Source: Atkinsonella hypoxylon | Taxonomy: Eukaryota > Ascomycota > Sordariomycetes > Hypocreales > Clavicipitaceae | DNA: 64,000 bases | Assembly (NCBI GenBank): GCA_000729835.1 | Contig: JFHB01000061.1 | Coordinates: 89,322-153,321, forward strand | Reading direction: 5' to 3' | Shown: piece after piece, positions 55,501 to 64,000 of the stretch | How positions within the stretch are numbered: position 1 is the first letter of the stretch | Layout of the letters: each line of letters begins with the position of its first letter | Program-made: the position numbers and the translations under genes | The notes under the pieces: generated by a model | The model's input: only the letters and a program-made list of their open reading frames with translations | Told to the model about the DNA's origin: nothing | Database searches by the model: none

Positions 55501-55528
55501 CACAAGTCCGGCCCGCTCCCGAGAATGA
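49506..55528 (+). CDS. unrecognised protein: about seven membrane segments plus a giant disordered tail
   Basis: Predicted 1950 aa from exons 49506-49552, 49647-50205 and 50282-55528 (introns of 94 and 76 bp, phases consistent). The 16-codon first exon is inferred from an ATG (MADSDPNQALIATFTF), a GTTAGT donor and a TTAG acceptor. Residues 1-245 hold about seven hydrophobic segments: near 9-29, 42-64, 72-95 (weaker), 104-128, 136-165, 183-207 and 213-240, with a short basic loop LLTRASSADVFRD between the fifth and sixth. From about 250 to the end the chain is Ser/Pro/Thr/Gln-rich and disordered, with many SP/TP sites, a short EEQ/acidic YDDEEATEYDSGE region near 1370-1400, and an EDDDVEVAST patch near the end. 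I do not recognise a family. The topology could be receptor-like, but no GPCR signature motif is seen. Function unknown. Confidence 0.82.
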
Positions 55529-57074
55529 GACGCAGAACGAGAGCCGTTCAAGCAAGGCCGGAGCAGACCGCGAGACATGACGGGCTTTGATGGGCAAGAC
55601 ATGACCCCGTCTAGTCTACTTTGACTATCAAAGGGACCTTGCCAGCATACAAGTACTATGAATCGGAAAGATGAATATGTACTAGGTACTCCAGTACAGG
55701 AAGAATGATGGGCAACGCAAGAGCATTCATACTCTTTATGTAGTTTGCAATTTTTCTTTTTCATTTTTCTTTTTATTTTTGACTACACAGGTGGGCTTTG
55801 AAAAAAAAATAGTTAATTGTACGTCATCTTGTGTCGTTAGATACCCTAGTTGAAAATGGACATGGCGTTTGGATGGGTTTTTCTATTGCCATACTCTAGC
55901 ATGTGGTTCAGACTGTTCTTGTAATTTAAGACTAAGAAGGCACTTTCACTCTTGACAAGTTCACACAAGATAGAAGCATAAATTGAATTGCTCACATGAT
56001 ATCCCATCGACCTGTCAAATTCGAGAGAATCTCAGCCATGAAAAGGGAACAAATCACATTCGCAAGGCAGCAGACACAATGTAAGGCCTATACATCAAGC
56101 CAGCCATCTGGCTCTATTCATGCTCTTCATCAACTGTATACTATAAACAAATGATGCGTACGTCAACAATGCGCCAATGCTATTAAAACAAACATGTCAT
56201 GCTTTCTTCCAGTCACTTTCAAAAACACGGCGGCGTAATTGAACCGCGCCGACGACTGCCATGCCCTAAGTCGGTATCCATGAATTACTCGTTTTACGCC
56301 TGGTCGCGTCGTTTAGTTTCCTTCCCGGTTCCTTGCGTTGTCATCTCTAATTGATGCCGTGATTAACGTCGTCATGTAGCAGGTGAATTTGCCTCCCACC
56401 TCTGTATTGTTTCGCCCTCTTTGCTTCTCTATCCAGTGGGCAAGCGATATTCCATAGCGAAAAGCATAAAAGCCATTGGCGAAGCGAAACCTTCTTTGGT
56501 ACGGCCCTGGTATTTATAACCACCGCAGCCAGTGACCCACTTTCTCTCCGCGAGTTGGCTTTTCCTTATCGTGCTTCGCGCCTACATTCAACTTTTTTTT
56601 CTTTTCTTTTTGAGGAGGGGATTTCTTTGTTCCCTTCAATGCCTCCGTATGCAGCGACGACGAGATGTGTGGGCTGCAAGACGTGTAAGAACGAAGAACG
56701 ACAAAAACAAATATTACCACAGCCACCATATTCTTCCGGAAATCAACTGTTCACGACGGTGCTAGCCAAAGCCACCTCTTGAGGCAGGTCGAAAGCGCAG
56801 GCAGGCAATCTCACTATCGTGAGCGATGTCATCAGATACCATCTTCTCATAACAAAGCAAATGCATACATCCAAGACAACAGTCATGAATAAACCAGAAA
56901 AACCGAGGACCAAAACTGCCGCTATGCAAATTAAGTAAATCCACGAAAAGTAATACTACTGTGCTCTTTCTCTTGAGTCTTTTGGTACAGGGCAGCGACT
57001 AGCCCAGATAGATGAGATTGTATTATGATGACAGACGTGAATGATCAACAGTATGAGCAAGGGGGGTATCGGGT
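55529..57074. other. convergent 3' intergenic region
   Basis: About 1.5 kb between two convergent large genes, expected to carry both 3' UTRs. A T-rich stretch lies near 55750-55785. No gene was recognised. Cys-containing short frames on + near 56532-56782 are not convincing. Confidence 0.6.
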
Positions 57075-60000
57075 TTAATTGACCGTCATTAATGGCACAC
57101 GACGGCCTATACTCGAGGGTGGAGTGTTGTCGGGCGAAGGGCGCTCAACAAGAGTGCTGCTGTTGCCCCGGGTCTTCGTTGGCCGTAGAGGTGAACTTGA
57201 GCCAGGGTCATCGAAAACACGCGTGAATGCCGGGCTCGAGTCCGGGCGTCTGTCGAGCCGTGGAGTGCGGATTGGGCTTTGCGTCAGCTGATCTGCTTTT
57301 CGAACTATTTCGGACAGGATGTCACGCAATTCACCAGCCCTCTTGACCAAGGCCTTCAAGCTATTGGTGTCAAATTGCATCCGATTGGTAGAACTATAGC
57401 TCTTTCGAGTCTGTGCCATGTTAGATTCGTCGTCAGATGCAACTGACCGATTCTGTATCGTCTCCACAACAGATCGGACAACCACATTGACATCTTGAGC
57501 TCTACTTGGCTGGTTCTCTGGTGTTCGTGGTCGGCTGGGACGATTCGAACGAGGCCGCTCATCGACCAGCGGCCAATTTGCTCCGAATATGTCGTCGTCC
57601 GGGGAGAAGACTGATCTTCGCCGTGGTGATTGGCGTTCACGGACAACGGCTGTTTTGGACATGGCCGGTTCACTGCGCTCCATTACAGCATCCAGCATGT
57701 CGAAAGGCAAGTCGGTCTTTTGCTCGTCTACCGGAGAACCATTGGCCTCGAACGCATCGATATACACTGATGATCCCGAACGATTGTCATCATCCGCAGT
57801 GTCCTCGTCCGGGGAAGCCAAGGCAATGATACCTTCGGCCTCCTTCCAAACTGGTTTCTCATCGCCGTTAAGCATATTCAACTCACGTCCATGGCGGCAG
57901 AGACGTTTGAGATCATTGACGAGGAGTGAAAGCTCTCGAATCTGACCGGAATGGGCCTTCACGCTAGGCTGAGATGCGCGTATTGATTCCGGAACTGCGA
58001 AATGATCGTGGTTCTCTTTGTCATCAGGTCCATGGTTGTCTCCTCCAAACTCAAAATCTTCATCCCAGTCCTCACTAACGGTTTTGGTCCCGAGACCCCA
58101 TGTGCCATATTTTGATCCTGTAGGCTTAGAGTCTTCCGCGACGTCGTGCACGACAGGTACACTCTGACTCCTCACATGGGTCGGCATTAGTCTTCTGCGT
58201 ACAGCAGAGCGGCCTCCTCTAGAGTCCCCTTGCTGCTTGCCGTAGGCTGTCTGAGGACGCAGAGCACCGACAACTGCATTCTGCTTATCGTGGGCAGACG
58301 GCTCGCTCCAGTCAAAAAGGTTCCCAAGAGATCGTTCGATATGCGGAGGGCATGGTTGTGAAGAGGGCGGCGCAGAATTACTTCCAATGCTGGCCAGTGC
58401 AAGGCGCACGTTGGGGTTGATGGCGCCAAGGGAGTTGAGGGAATTACCTTTCGAGGGTGGTGACAAGGCATTGAAAAGCGCGTCTTCTCCATCTCTGGTC
58501 CAGTCTTCGTCACAATCATCGTCCAGGGAAACCCGACCAAGATTATGAGTAATTTGGTGAGCGTCGTGAAGCGAATGCTCCAACCCAAATCGAGGGTCTT
58601 CCTTTCGCTCGCGCTGGACTTGGTTGACAAGACCAGGTCGTTGTGCTGCCCGACTTGGAGTTGCATTATTTTCATCTTCTTCCATAATCCTGCTGTCTTC
58701 GTTCCATGTATCGTCCAAAATCTCTTGAATGGACAGTCGTTTCAACTTCTTGTTTCCCCCTGTGCTGGGAGGTGATTCGTCGTACACGGACTCCAGCGGC
58801 GTCTCCACGACTCTTGCCGGGCCAGACCCTAGAGTCCGGAGAGAATCAAAGAGTGCATCACTCTTGAAATCAGTGTCGTCCTCGTCACCGGAATTCAAAT
58901 CGCGCCCATCACCGTCTGAACTATCCAGGGCAGAGGACTTTTCTTGATGAGAGCCTCTCCGCTGCGACATGACAACACTGGCAGAGCTAGTTGAGCTTCC
59001 TGACGGCTGACTTGGCCGTATTGAATGAGGAACCCCGCCGGGAGCAAGACTCATCAGTCTCGACGAGTCGGCACGAACACCTGAAAGATTTGAGAGCGGA
59101 GCCAGTGGGGAGGATGCGTTTCTTTTAGGCCCAAGGCGTGGTAACGTCGCAGCTGTATCCAACGCCGACCCCTGGTGGATCAGGGTTATTGGGGGCTTAG
59201 TCGCAGTGTCAACGCAGCCCACAGCTGAGGCTGGCGCTGACACGTGCCGCTTGTTGTCGCTATTGCCCTGGCAAGCACCCCGTTTGGTTCGGCGCAAGCT
59301 CCCGGACGTTTTTGACGCGAAGTTCCCAGTATGCGAAAAACTGGAAGAGAACGATCGCCTGGGCGGTGCTGAAAGGGCCACTTCGGATGCCACCTCGGCG
59401 CGCAGCGGGGAGTCCACGCGATCCTTCTGGCCTTTGACCACCCGATCGCCGGCTTCCTCTACGTGAGATGTTGTGAGCGAGCCGCTAAGCGTAGATGACT
59501 TCGAAACCATTCTCGGCTTCACCAAGTGTGCTCCAGCGATGTAAGTCGAGTTGTTCACAAGGCCCACACGTTTTGAGCTCGCACGCCTGAGGCTCAAAGG
59601 TGCATCACCGCCCACGCTGTTTACCCGACCCTTGGAGTCAGACTTGACCCCAGACTCCCGAATCTTGAAGTGAAGAAACGATCCCCAACTCAAATTCCTA
59701 GTGGCACGATGCGTCCGAGGAGATTGGTCCAATTTCTCGATCGGAGATGCACCGAGAAGCTCCTCAGGTCGAATGGGTTCGTCAAAGGAGTACTTGGGGT
59801 GTGTCCGCGACCCTGCAACTTCGATGTCAGCTCGATATTGCTGCAGGTCAGCCGATCGCTGGTGACTGGTAGCCGGTCGGCGGAGAATTGGTAGGTGAGC
59901 TCTTGATTTTCGAACGGGGAGAGCATCCGAGTGGTTGTTCTTAGGAGGGGACCGCTTCACCAGTTTGTTCGGGGGGAGAGGTCTTGACACTGATCCAGAT

Positions 60001-61003
60001 CGTGAAAGTATGGGAGCGTTTGAGCCATGTGAGAGTGTGAACAGTGACGAGTCTGCCAAAATGCTAGATCTGGAGCTTCCGTGTTGCGATATGGGGCGGA
60101 TCGACAGGCGCTTCAGCCACGAACTTGACCAAGTCACGGAATTCTTGAGATGCTCGGTGGCGGAAACATCAGGCACGAAATCTTGCCGATCATCAACGAG
60201 CGATGGACGTCTGCTAGAAGCAGTTGAGGGAGACGACTGTAGGTTCTGAACGTTCTTGGGTCGTTGACGGCGAGACAGTGGCGGACGACTTGTGTGATGC
60301 ACTGAGCCAGTGACTGCATGTAGCTCGGGGCCTGTTAAGCGCGAAGCTGGAGCTGCAGTGCTTGTGGCAGGACGGCGCGAGGGAAGAGTCGCTGTCCTCG
60401 TGGGCGAGGCAGGATGCGTGGGCAGGGCTCGGTCAACTGAGGTTGTCCTCTTGTGGCCCTGTGGTGCTGGGCGAGGAGTCGTCGGAAAAATACAGTCCAG
60501 CTTTTGGTTTTGGTCGATGAGTTGGCCAAAAACCAAGCCACTGGCCGCTGCAGCAATAGCCGTGCCAGTTCCAACAAGCTAAATGGTCCAAGACCAGGAT
60601 GTGTTAGACGTCAACAGATGCAAAGTGCAGCAAAGCAAGTGAACAAAGCAAGTAAGCAAAGCAATGGTGGCAGAATTGTCAAACCGTATAAAAGAAAACT
60701 GGCGGGAAATAACAACAAGGATAAAGTTGAAATAGCAGGCACGGACTAGGAAAGGTGGAGTTTTGAGTTTAGCTCCAAGACGCGAGAATAAGGCGCTTGA
60801 AGAGCGTGATGGTCCGAAGAGAGAGTCTGGTGTGTCAAAGGGTGTGAACATGGTGCGGGTAAAAGCGGCATATGGGCTAGGACAGGGAGAATTCCATGTG
60901 CGTGTGCTTCTGGTGCCACGAGGTGAATTGACGGCCAAAAAGGAAAATGACGAAGGAATAACGGCAGAAAAATCAATCAACATACACTGGGAACCGTCTG
61001 CAT
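57075..61003 (-). CDS. large disordered protein with acidic WDEDFEF motif, unrecognised
   Basis: Predicted 1173 aa. Exon 2 (60578-57075) is open throughout but has no good ATG at its start. A tiny first exon at 61003-60986 is inferred: a perfect GCCACCATG context, six codons (MQTVPS) and a GTATGT donor. It joins across a 407-bp intron (CTAAC branch, TTTAG acceptor) in phase to LVGTGTAIAAAASGLVFGQL, a small hydrophobic N-terminus. The rest is mostly Ser/Arg/Pro-rich disorder. Conserved-looking blocks: FIREs-type helix WLKRLSIRPIS near 150; LSIQEILDDTWNEDSRIMEE near 620; SLDDDCDEDWTRDGEDALF near 690; SEDWDEDFEFGG near 842; a helix IRELSLLVNDLKRLCRHGREL near 890; and NSLKALVKRAGELRDILSEI near 1100. 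WDEDFEF-type acidic motifs occur in some fungal septation/cell-polarity proteins, but I cannot name the family. Function unknown. Confidence 0.78.
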
Positions 61004-61269
61004 GGTGGCTCCGCAGTCTTTCTACTCGCGGCAGCTAGACCGAGGGACCAGCATTCTAAATGTCGAGAACGAGAAGAGTAGAAGAATCGAAGCGCAGCGG
61101 CATCGTCAGACCAAAGGGAATGCAGGCAGCAACGGCGAGCGGGAAATGAAAATCCGTACAGCTGTGTCTCTCCGTCTCTGTGTCTCTGTGTGGAGAGACA
61201 AAGACCAAGGGACGAGGAGCCGTGTCAAGACACAGCACGTCGCTCGGCGTTGGAAGACGGGCCTGTCGA

Positions 61270-61385
61270 AGGCTCCTGTCGAGAGAAAGGGACGAGAACG
61301 AAAAGGAAGAAGGAGCAAAAAAGAGGAGGAAGAAGAAGAAGAAGGAGAAGAAGGAGAAGAGAATACCTCCAAGCAAAGAACAAGT
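61270..61385 (-). promoter_or_regulatory. CT-rich tract (minus strand) upstream of the 1173-residue protein gene
   Basis: On - this is almost pure C/T, with runs of TTCTTCTTC and CTCTCTTTC, about 270-380 bp upstream of the inferred ATG. CT-rich promoter tracts are common in filamentous fungi and often lie close to transcription starts. The assignment is by position and composition only. Confidence 0.35.
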
Positions 61386-61451
61386 CGGAGGGGAGGGAGA
61401 TGGCGTCAATTGACGATGATGCTAGCGATGGCGCAGCCGGGAGGAAAAGAC

Positions 61452-61492
61452 AACAGAGACCAGAGACCAGAGACAGAGACAGAGACAGAGAC
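61452..61492 (+). repeat. hexanucleotide repeat (AGAGAC)n
   Basis: About four clean AGAGAC units flanked by diverged ones in non-coding DNA. Confidence 0.8.
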
Positions 61493-61989
61493 GGACGGAC
61501 AGGGCAATTGTGTCGGTTGTGTCGTGCTCCGTCGTCGTACGGGCTTAGCTGGCTGAAAAAAATAAACAGAAACGGAAACGGACAGTACAGCATTAAAGAA
61601 ATTTGGGGGGGGGAATCACAGCAGAAAATGACGATAGCTAGGTAGTTAGCACACGTCGTCGACGAACGATGGATGATGGCCAGTAAGTTCCTGGACCGTG
61701 CCGTTTTTTTTTTTTTTTTTCTCTTCTGTGGACGTGATTTTTTAGTTCCGTGGTCCTGACTCCATACAGCGACAGTAGAGCACCGCGATAGCGCGTAATG
61801 CAGGAGCGTCGTTAAATTAAGCTGCCCACTGGGGGGTCGCTTTAGCCGGTTAGTCGAGGACGACTTCTGGAAATTGCAACGTGAACACGGTCAAGGCGCC
61901 AATCAGCAAGCACCGAGCACCAACTCCGTGGTTGATCTCCGTGATCTCTAGCGCTCCAGTCTCAAATTGCTCGGCCGCGACTCCCTTCT

Positions 61990-62031
61990 GCGCCAATGCG
62001 TGCGCCAATGCGTGCGCCAACGCGTGCGCCC
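61990..62031 (+). repeat. 12-bp tandem repeat (CGCCAATGCGTG)n
   Basis: About three and a half units of CGCCAATGCGTG, the last with one change (AATG to AACG). It is non-coding. Confidence 0.85.
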
Positions 62032-62277
62032 AGGGCGCCAGACTGCACGGTACCAGACATATTATTGTTATTGTTATGCTATGGCTGCAACGGCTAGCTG
62101 ATATTATCAGCCAGGCGTCATGTTGACAATCCGGAATTCAATGGTCTGGCAATCTGATTAGTTCGACTATGGATCGCCGCTGCAGGGATACGCATGCTTG
62201 CCGGGTGCAAGGAGCAACCATACCATGGTCACCGAGTCCGGTTTTGATTGCTGGCTGGCTGCATCTTTGCCAATTTA

Positions 62278-62350
62278 GGAGGTAGGTAGGTAGCTACCTA
62301 GGTACCTACCTACTGTCCCTTGGGTACATACCTGGCAGGTATCTAGGTAC
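62278..62350. repeat. long AGGTA-type palindromic cluster
   Basis: Contains the nested palindromes GTAGCTAC and TACCTAGGTA inside a GGTAGGTAGGTAGC...ACCTACCTAC arrangement that could fold into an extended hairpin of about 15 bp arms. Confidence 0.8.
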
Positions 62351-62362
62351 TTGAGAGATGAT

Positions 62363-62412
62363 GACGGCAACGACAACGACGACGACAACGACAATAACAA
62401 CAACAACAACCA
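62363..62412 (+). repeat. triplet repeat of ACG/ACA/ATA/ACA units
   Basis: A run of GACAACGAC and AACAACAAC units directly next to the preceding palindromic cluster. Confidence 0.85.
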
Positions 62413-62540
62413 CCAGTCTACTGCTTGTCAAGTCAAGTCTACTGCACCCGTATGCTTACCAGAAACTGCGGTGCGCTTCTTTATTGAATCAATAAATGAC
62501 TGAACTCTTATTCATACATATATCCTCTCTCCATCATTTC

Positions 62541-62582
62541 GGTACCTACAAAGGTACCTATAGTGCCTAGGAGCCCAGGTAT
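62541..62582. repeat. AGGTA-type palindromic cluster
   Basis: Contains two copies of GGTACCTA and a TGCCTAGGAGCCCAGGTA piece. It is intergenic. Confidence 0.7.
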
Positions 62583-62926
62583 CTAACTATCTGTTGACTG
62601 TACGAGGGGGCCACAGAGGAGGAGCAAGCCACAACTTGATTCGTCAGTCCTGCTCACTTCCATCTTCCCTCGGCGCTTGTTGTCGTGCTGCAGCGCTGCA
62701 GCAGCTCGCGTCTCAAATTATTATGCACACCTCGAACCAATCAACATTAAAACACGTCCACCCTCCAGCTTCACAGAGCTTCCGACGCGCTAAGGCGGCG
62801 CAGCACAGAGACCGCAATACTGACTGACCTGACACGACCTGGCCGCACATTCGTCACCACAACAAACCAGAGGACCGACATTGTTTCTGAGACCTAGGGC
62901 AGGCAGCGTCCCTGTCATCCATGACA

Positions 62927-62948
62927 TACCTACCTAGGTAGGTAGTAC
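62927..62948. repeat. palindrome TACCTACCTAGGTAGGTA
   Basis: A perfect 18-bp palindrome, the cleanest copy of the AGGTA-type family in the window. Confidence 0.85.
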
Positions 62949-63386
62949 TTCATTCATAATCCGGAGTAAAGCCCGGTACAGAGTACGTCGGGCACGTCCC
63001 TAGTCATGTCTTGTCCTGTGCACAAACTTGGTCTGGTCCGCTGTGCTCAACTTGTACATCAATTCAGCCGCCCCTGAAGTATTTTACAAAATGCCCAACA
63101 GACAGGCCAAGATCGACGCTTATCACGATACGCGAAATTACCACATAATGAGTAATGTGGCTTGAAGGGACTTTGATTTAGCCTCTTTTCATATGATTAG
63201 GTACCTACGGAATAGGTAGTTAAAGCACTATGATCTTGTGCAACAGCCCTGAAGATGGCCTCTGATTGGCTGAAATTCCTCCTGGAAAGAAGATTTGTAA
63301 AATCATTTCAGGGATTGATTGATTTGTATTGTAATAGTGTTTGGTCCCCGCATGACAGTGGATTCTGCTGGGGCGCCGACCATCAC

Positions 63387-63435
63387 TACCTGCCTAGTAC
63401 GGAATACCTAGGTGCCTATCTAGGTACCTAGGCAC
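63387..63435. repeat. AGGTA-type palindromic cluster near the right end
   Basis: Contains TGCCTAGTACGGAATACCTAG followed by TATCTAGGTACCTAGG, joining the AGGTA and TACGGA word families in one element. Confidence 0.75.
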
Positions 63436-64000
63436 AGTGCAGGGCCATCCAAGTGCTAGGGAACCAGGGAGCATGGAAACACTCCGTACTCTAACTATAA
63501 TCGTGCTGTACTAGAACCATGCCGTTTGGCAATAGGCTGCGCAGCACCTTCCCTCTGGCTCTTCTCCGTTCAACCTGTAATTGACCTCAAATTTATTATT
63601 CCCATGTCCAAAGAACACTGGACTTCATGAAAACGCCAGCAGCCGATAACAGGACCTGGCCTGAGCACCCAAATTTATCCCGCAATTCCCAGTGTCTCAT
63701 CCTCTCCCGACCGACCTAACGGGTTCGTGTGCGCAGCTAGGAATGCCTTCAAGCTTCGGCGTCAACTTTTTATTTTTAACCAAGGCTGTAAATGAAACTC
63801 CCTTCCTATCAATATTGTAGTTAGTTGCTTGCATCCTTCCTCTCCCCTGCTGTCAGAGCCACTGTATTGACTGGGCTGCAGTTTCAGTCACTGAATCCTG
63901 TGTTGCCTTGTCCTCGAGCGTTCCTTGGTGTTAACATGCGACTAGCCGATGTGTCTCTTTGAAATGGTCCGCCCTTAACTATTGATCAGCACAGGGCGGC

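Larger units (their letters stand above)
61004..64000. other. 3-kb right-end non-coding region
   Basis: Left part: promoter and leader of the preceding - strand gene, with a long GA-rich tract on + (about 61270-61385, CT-rich on the gene's strand) and an AGAGAC repeat. Right part: several palindromic clusters, a 12-bp tandem repeat and an ACA/ACG repeat. No gene was recognised to the window end. Confidence 0.6.

Noticed and set aside
62278..63435. Subtelomere or telomere-like repeats near the right end
   Set aside because: The GGTAGGTA words are palindromic clusters found also in the middle of the window; no TTAGGG array is present.
1..64000. Secondary-metabolite cluster, transposon, CRISPR array or integrated virus
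   Set aside because: No PKS, NRPS or terpene synthase motif, no transposase or reverse transcriptase motif, no regularly spaced repeats and no virus-like protein was seen.

Overview
This is a nuclear window from a filamentous ascomycete (Pezizomycotina, most likely Sordariomycetes/Hypocreales; the order is an inference). It carries a fungal phytochrome, a Dal81/TamA-like regulator, a Rad4 repair protein, a Bud22-type ribosome biogenesis factor, a mitochondrial carrier and a cytochrome c heme lyase. Most introns are 54-94 bp with GTANGT-like donors, CTAAC/CTGAC branch sites and YAG acceptors. Genes are monocistronic and separated by 0.2-5.4 kb. Exon joints were worked out by hand from splice signals and reading-frame continuity.

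Layout. 1-2.4 kb: no supported gene. 2.4-6.9 kb (+): hybrid histidine kinase phytochrome, three exons. 8.0-12.9 kb (-): intronless ABC-A full transporter, convergent with the phytochrome. 15.2-17.7 kb (-): Rad4/XPC-type protein. 18.3-19.4 kb (-): 2-oxoglutarate/malate-type carrier. 19.4-22.1 kb: non-coding. 22.2-23.6 kb (+): Bud22-like protein. 24.0-25.5 kb (+): unrecognised disordered protein. 25.7-27.3 kb (-): nucleolar-type acidic protein with an N-terminal RRM-like region. 27.9-29.1 kb (-): holocytochrome c synthase. 29.5-31.6 kb (+): ADCK2/UbiB-type mitochondrial atypical kinase, divergent from the heme lyase across 425 bp. 32.3-34.0 kb (-): Ser-rich disordered protein, possibly a TCO89-like TORC1 subunit. 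34.0-42.3 kb: gene-poor, repeat-rich block holding one broken GNAT gene. 42.3-44.6 kb (+): Dal81/TamA-like regulator. 45.7-47.6 kb (+): membrane-anchored spermidine-synthase-fold protein. 49.5-55.5 kb (+): 1950-residue protein with about seven membrane segments and a huge disordered tail. 57.1-61.0 kb (-): 1173-residue disordered protein with an 18-nt first coding exon and a 407-bp intron. 61.0-64.0 kb: no gene seen.

Two features run through the whole window. Intergenic DNA has many short palindromic clusters built from CCTAGGTA/AGGTA words and TACTCCGTA/TACGGAGTA words. Hexanucleotide tandem repeats occur in several genes, where they encode dipeptide repeats; in the Bud22-like gene one makes a run of five in-frame stop codons. 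No secondary-metabolite cluster, transposon, CRISPR array or virus-like element is supported. The best candidates for something new are the seven-segment membrane protein with its giant tail, the membrane-anchored SpeE-like enzyme, and the possible shared promoter of two mitochondrial genes.
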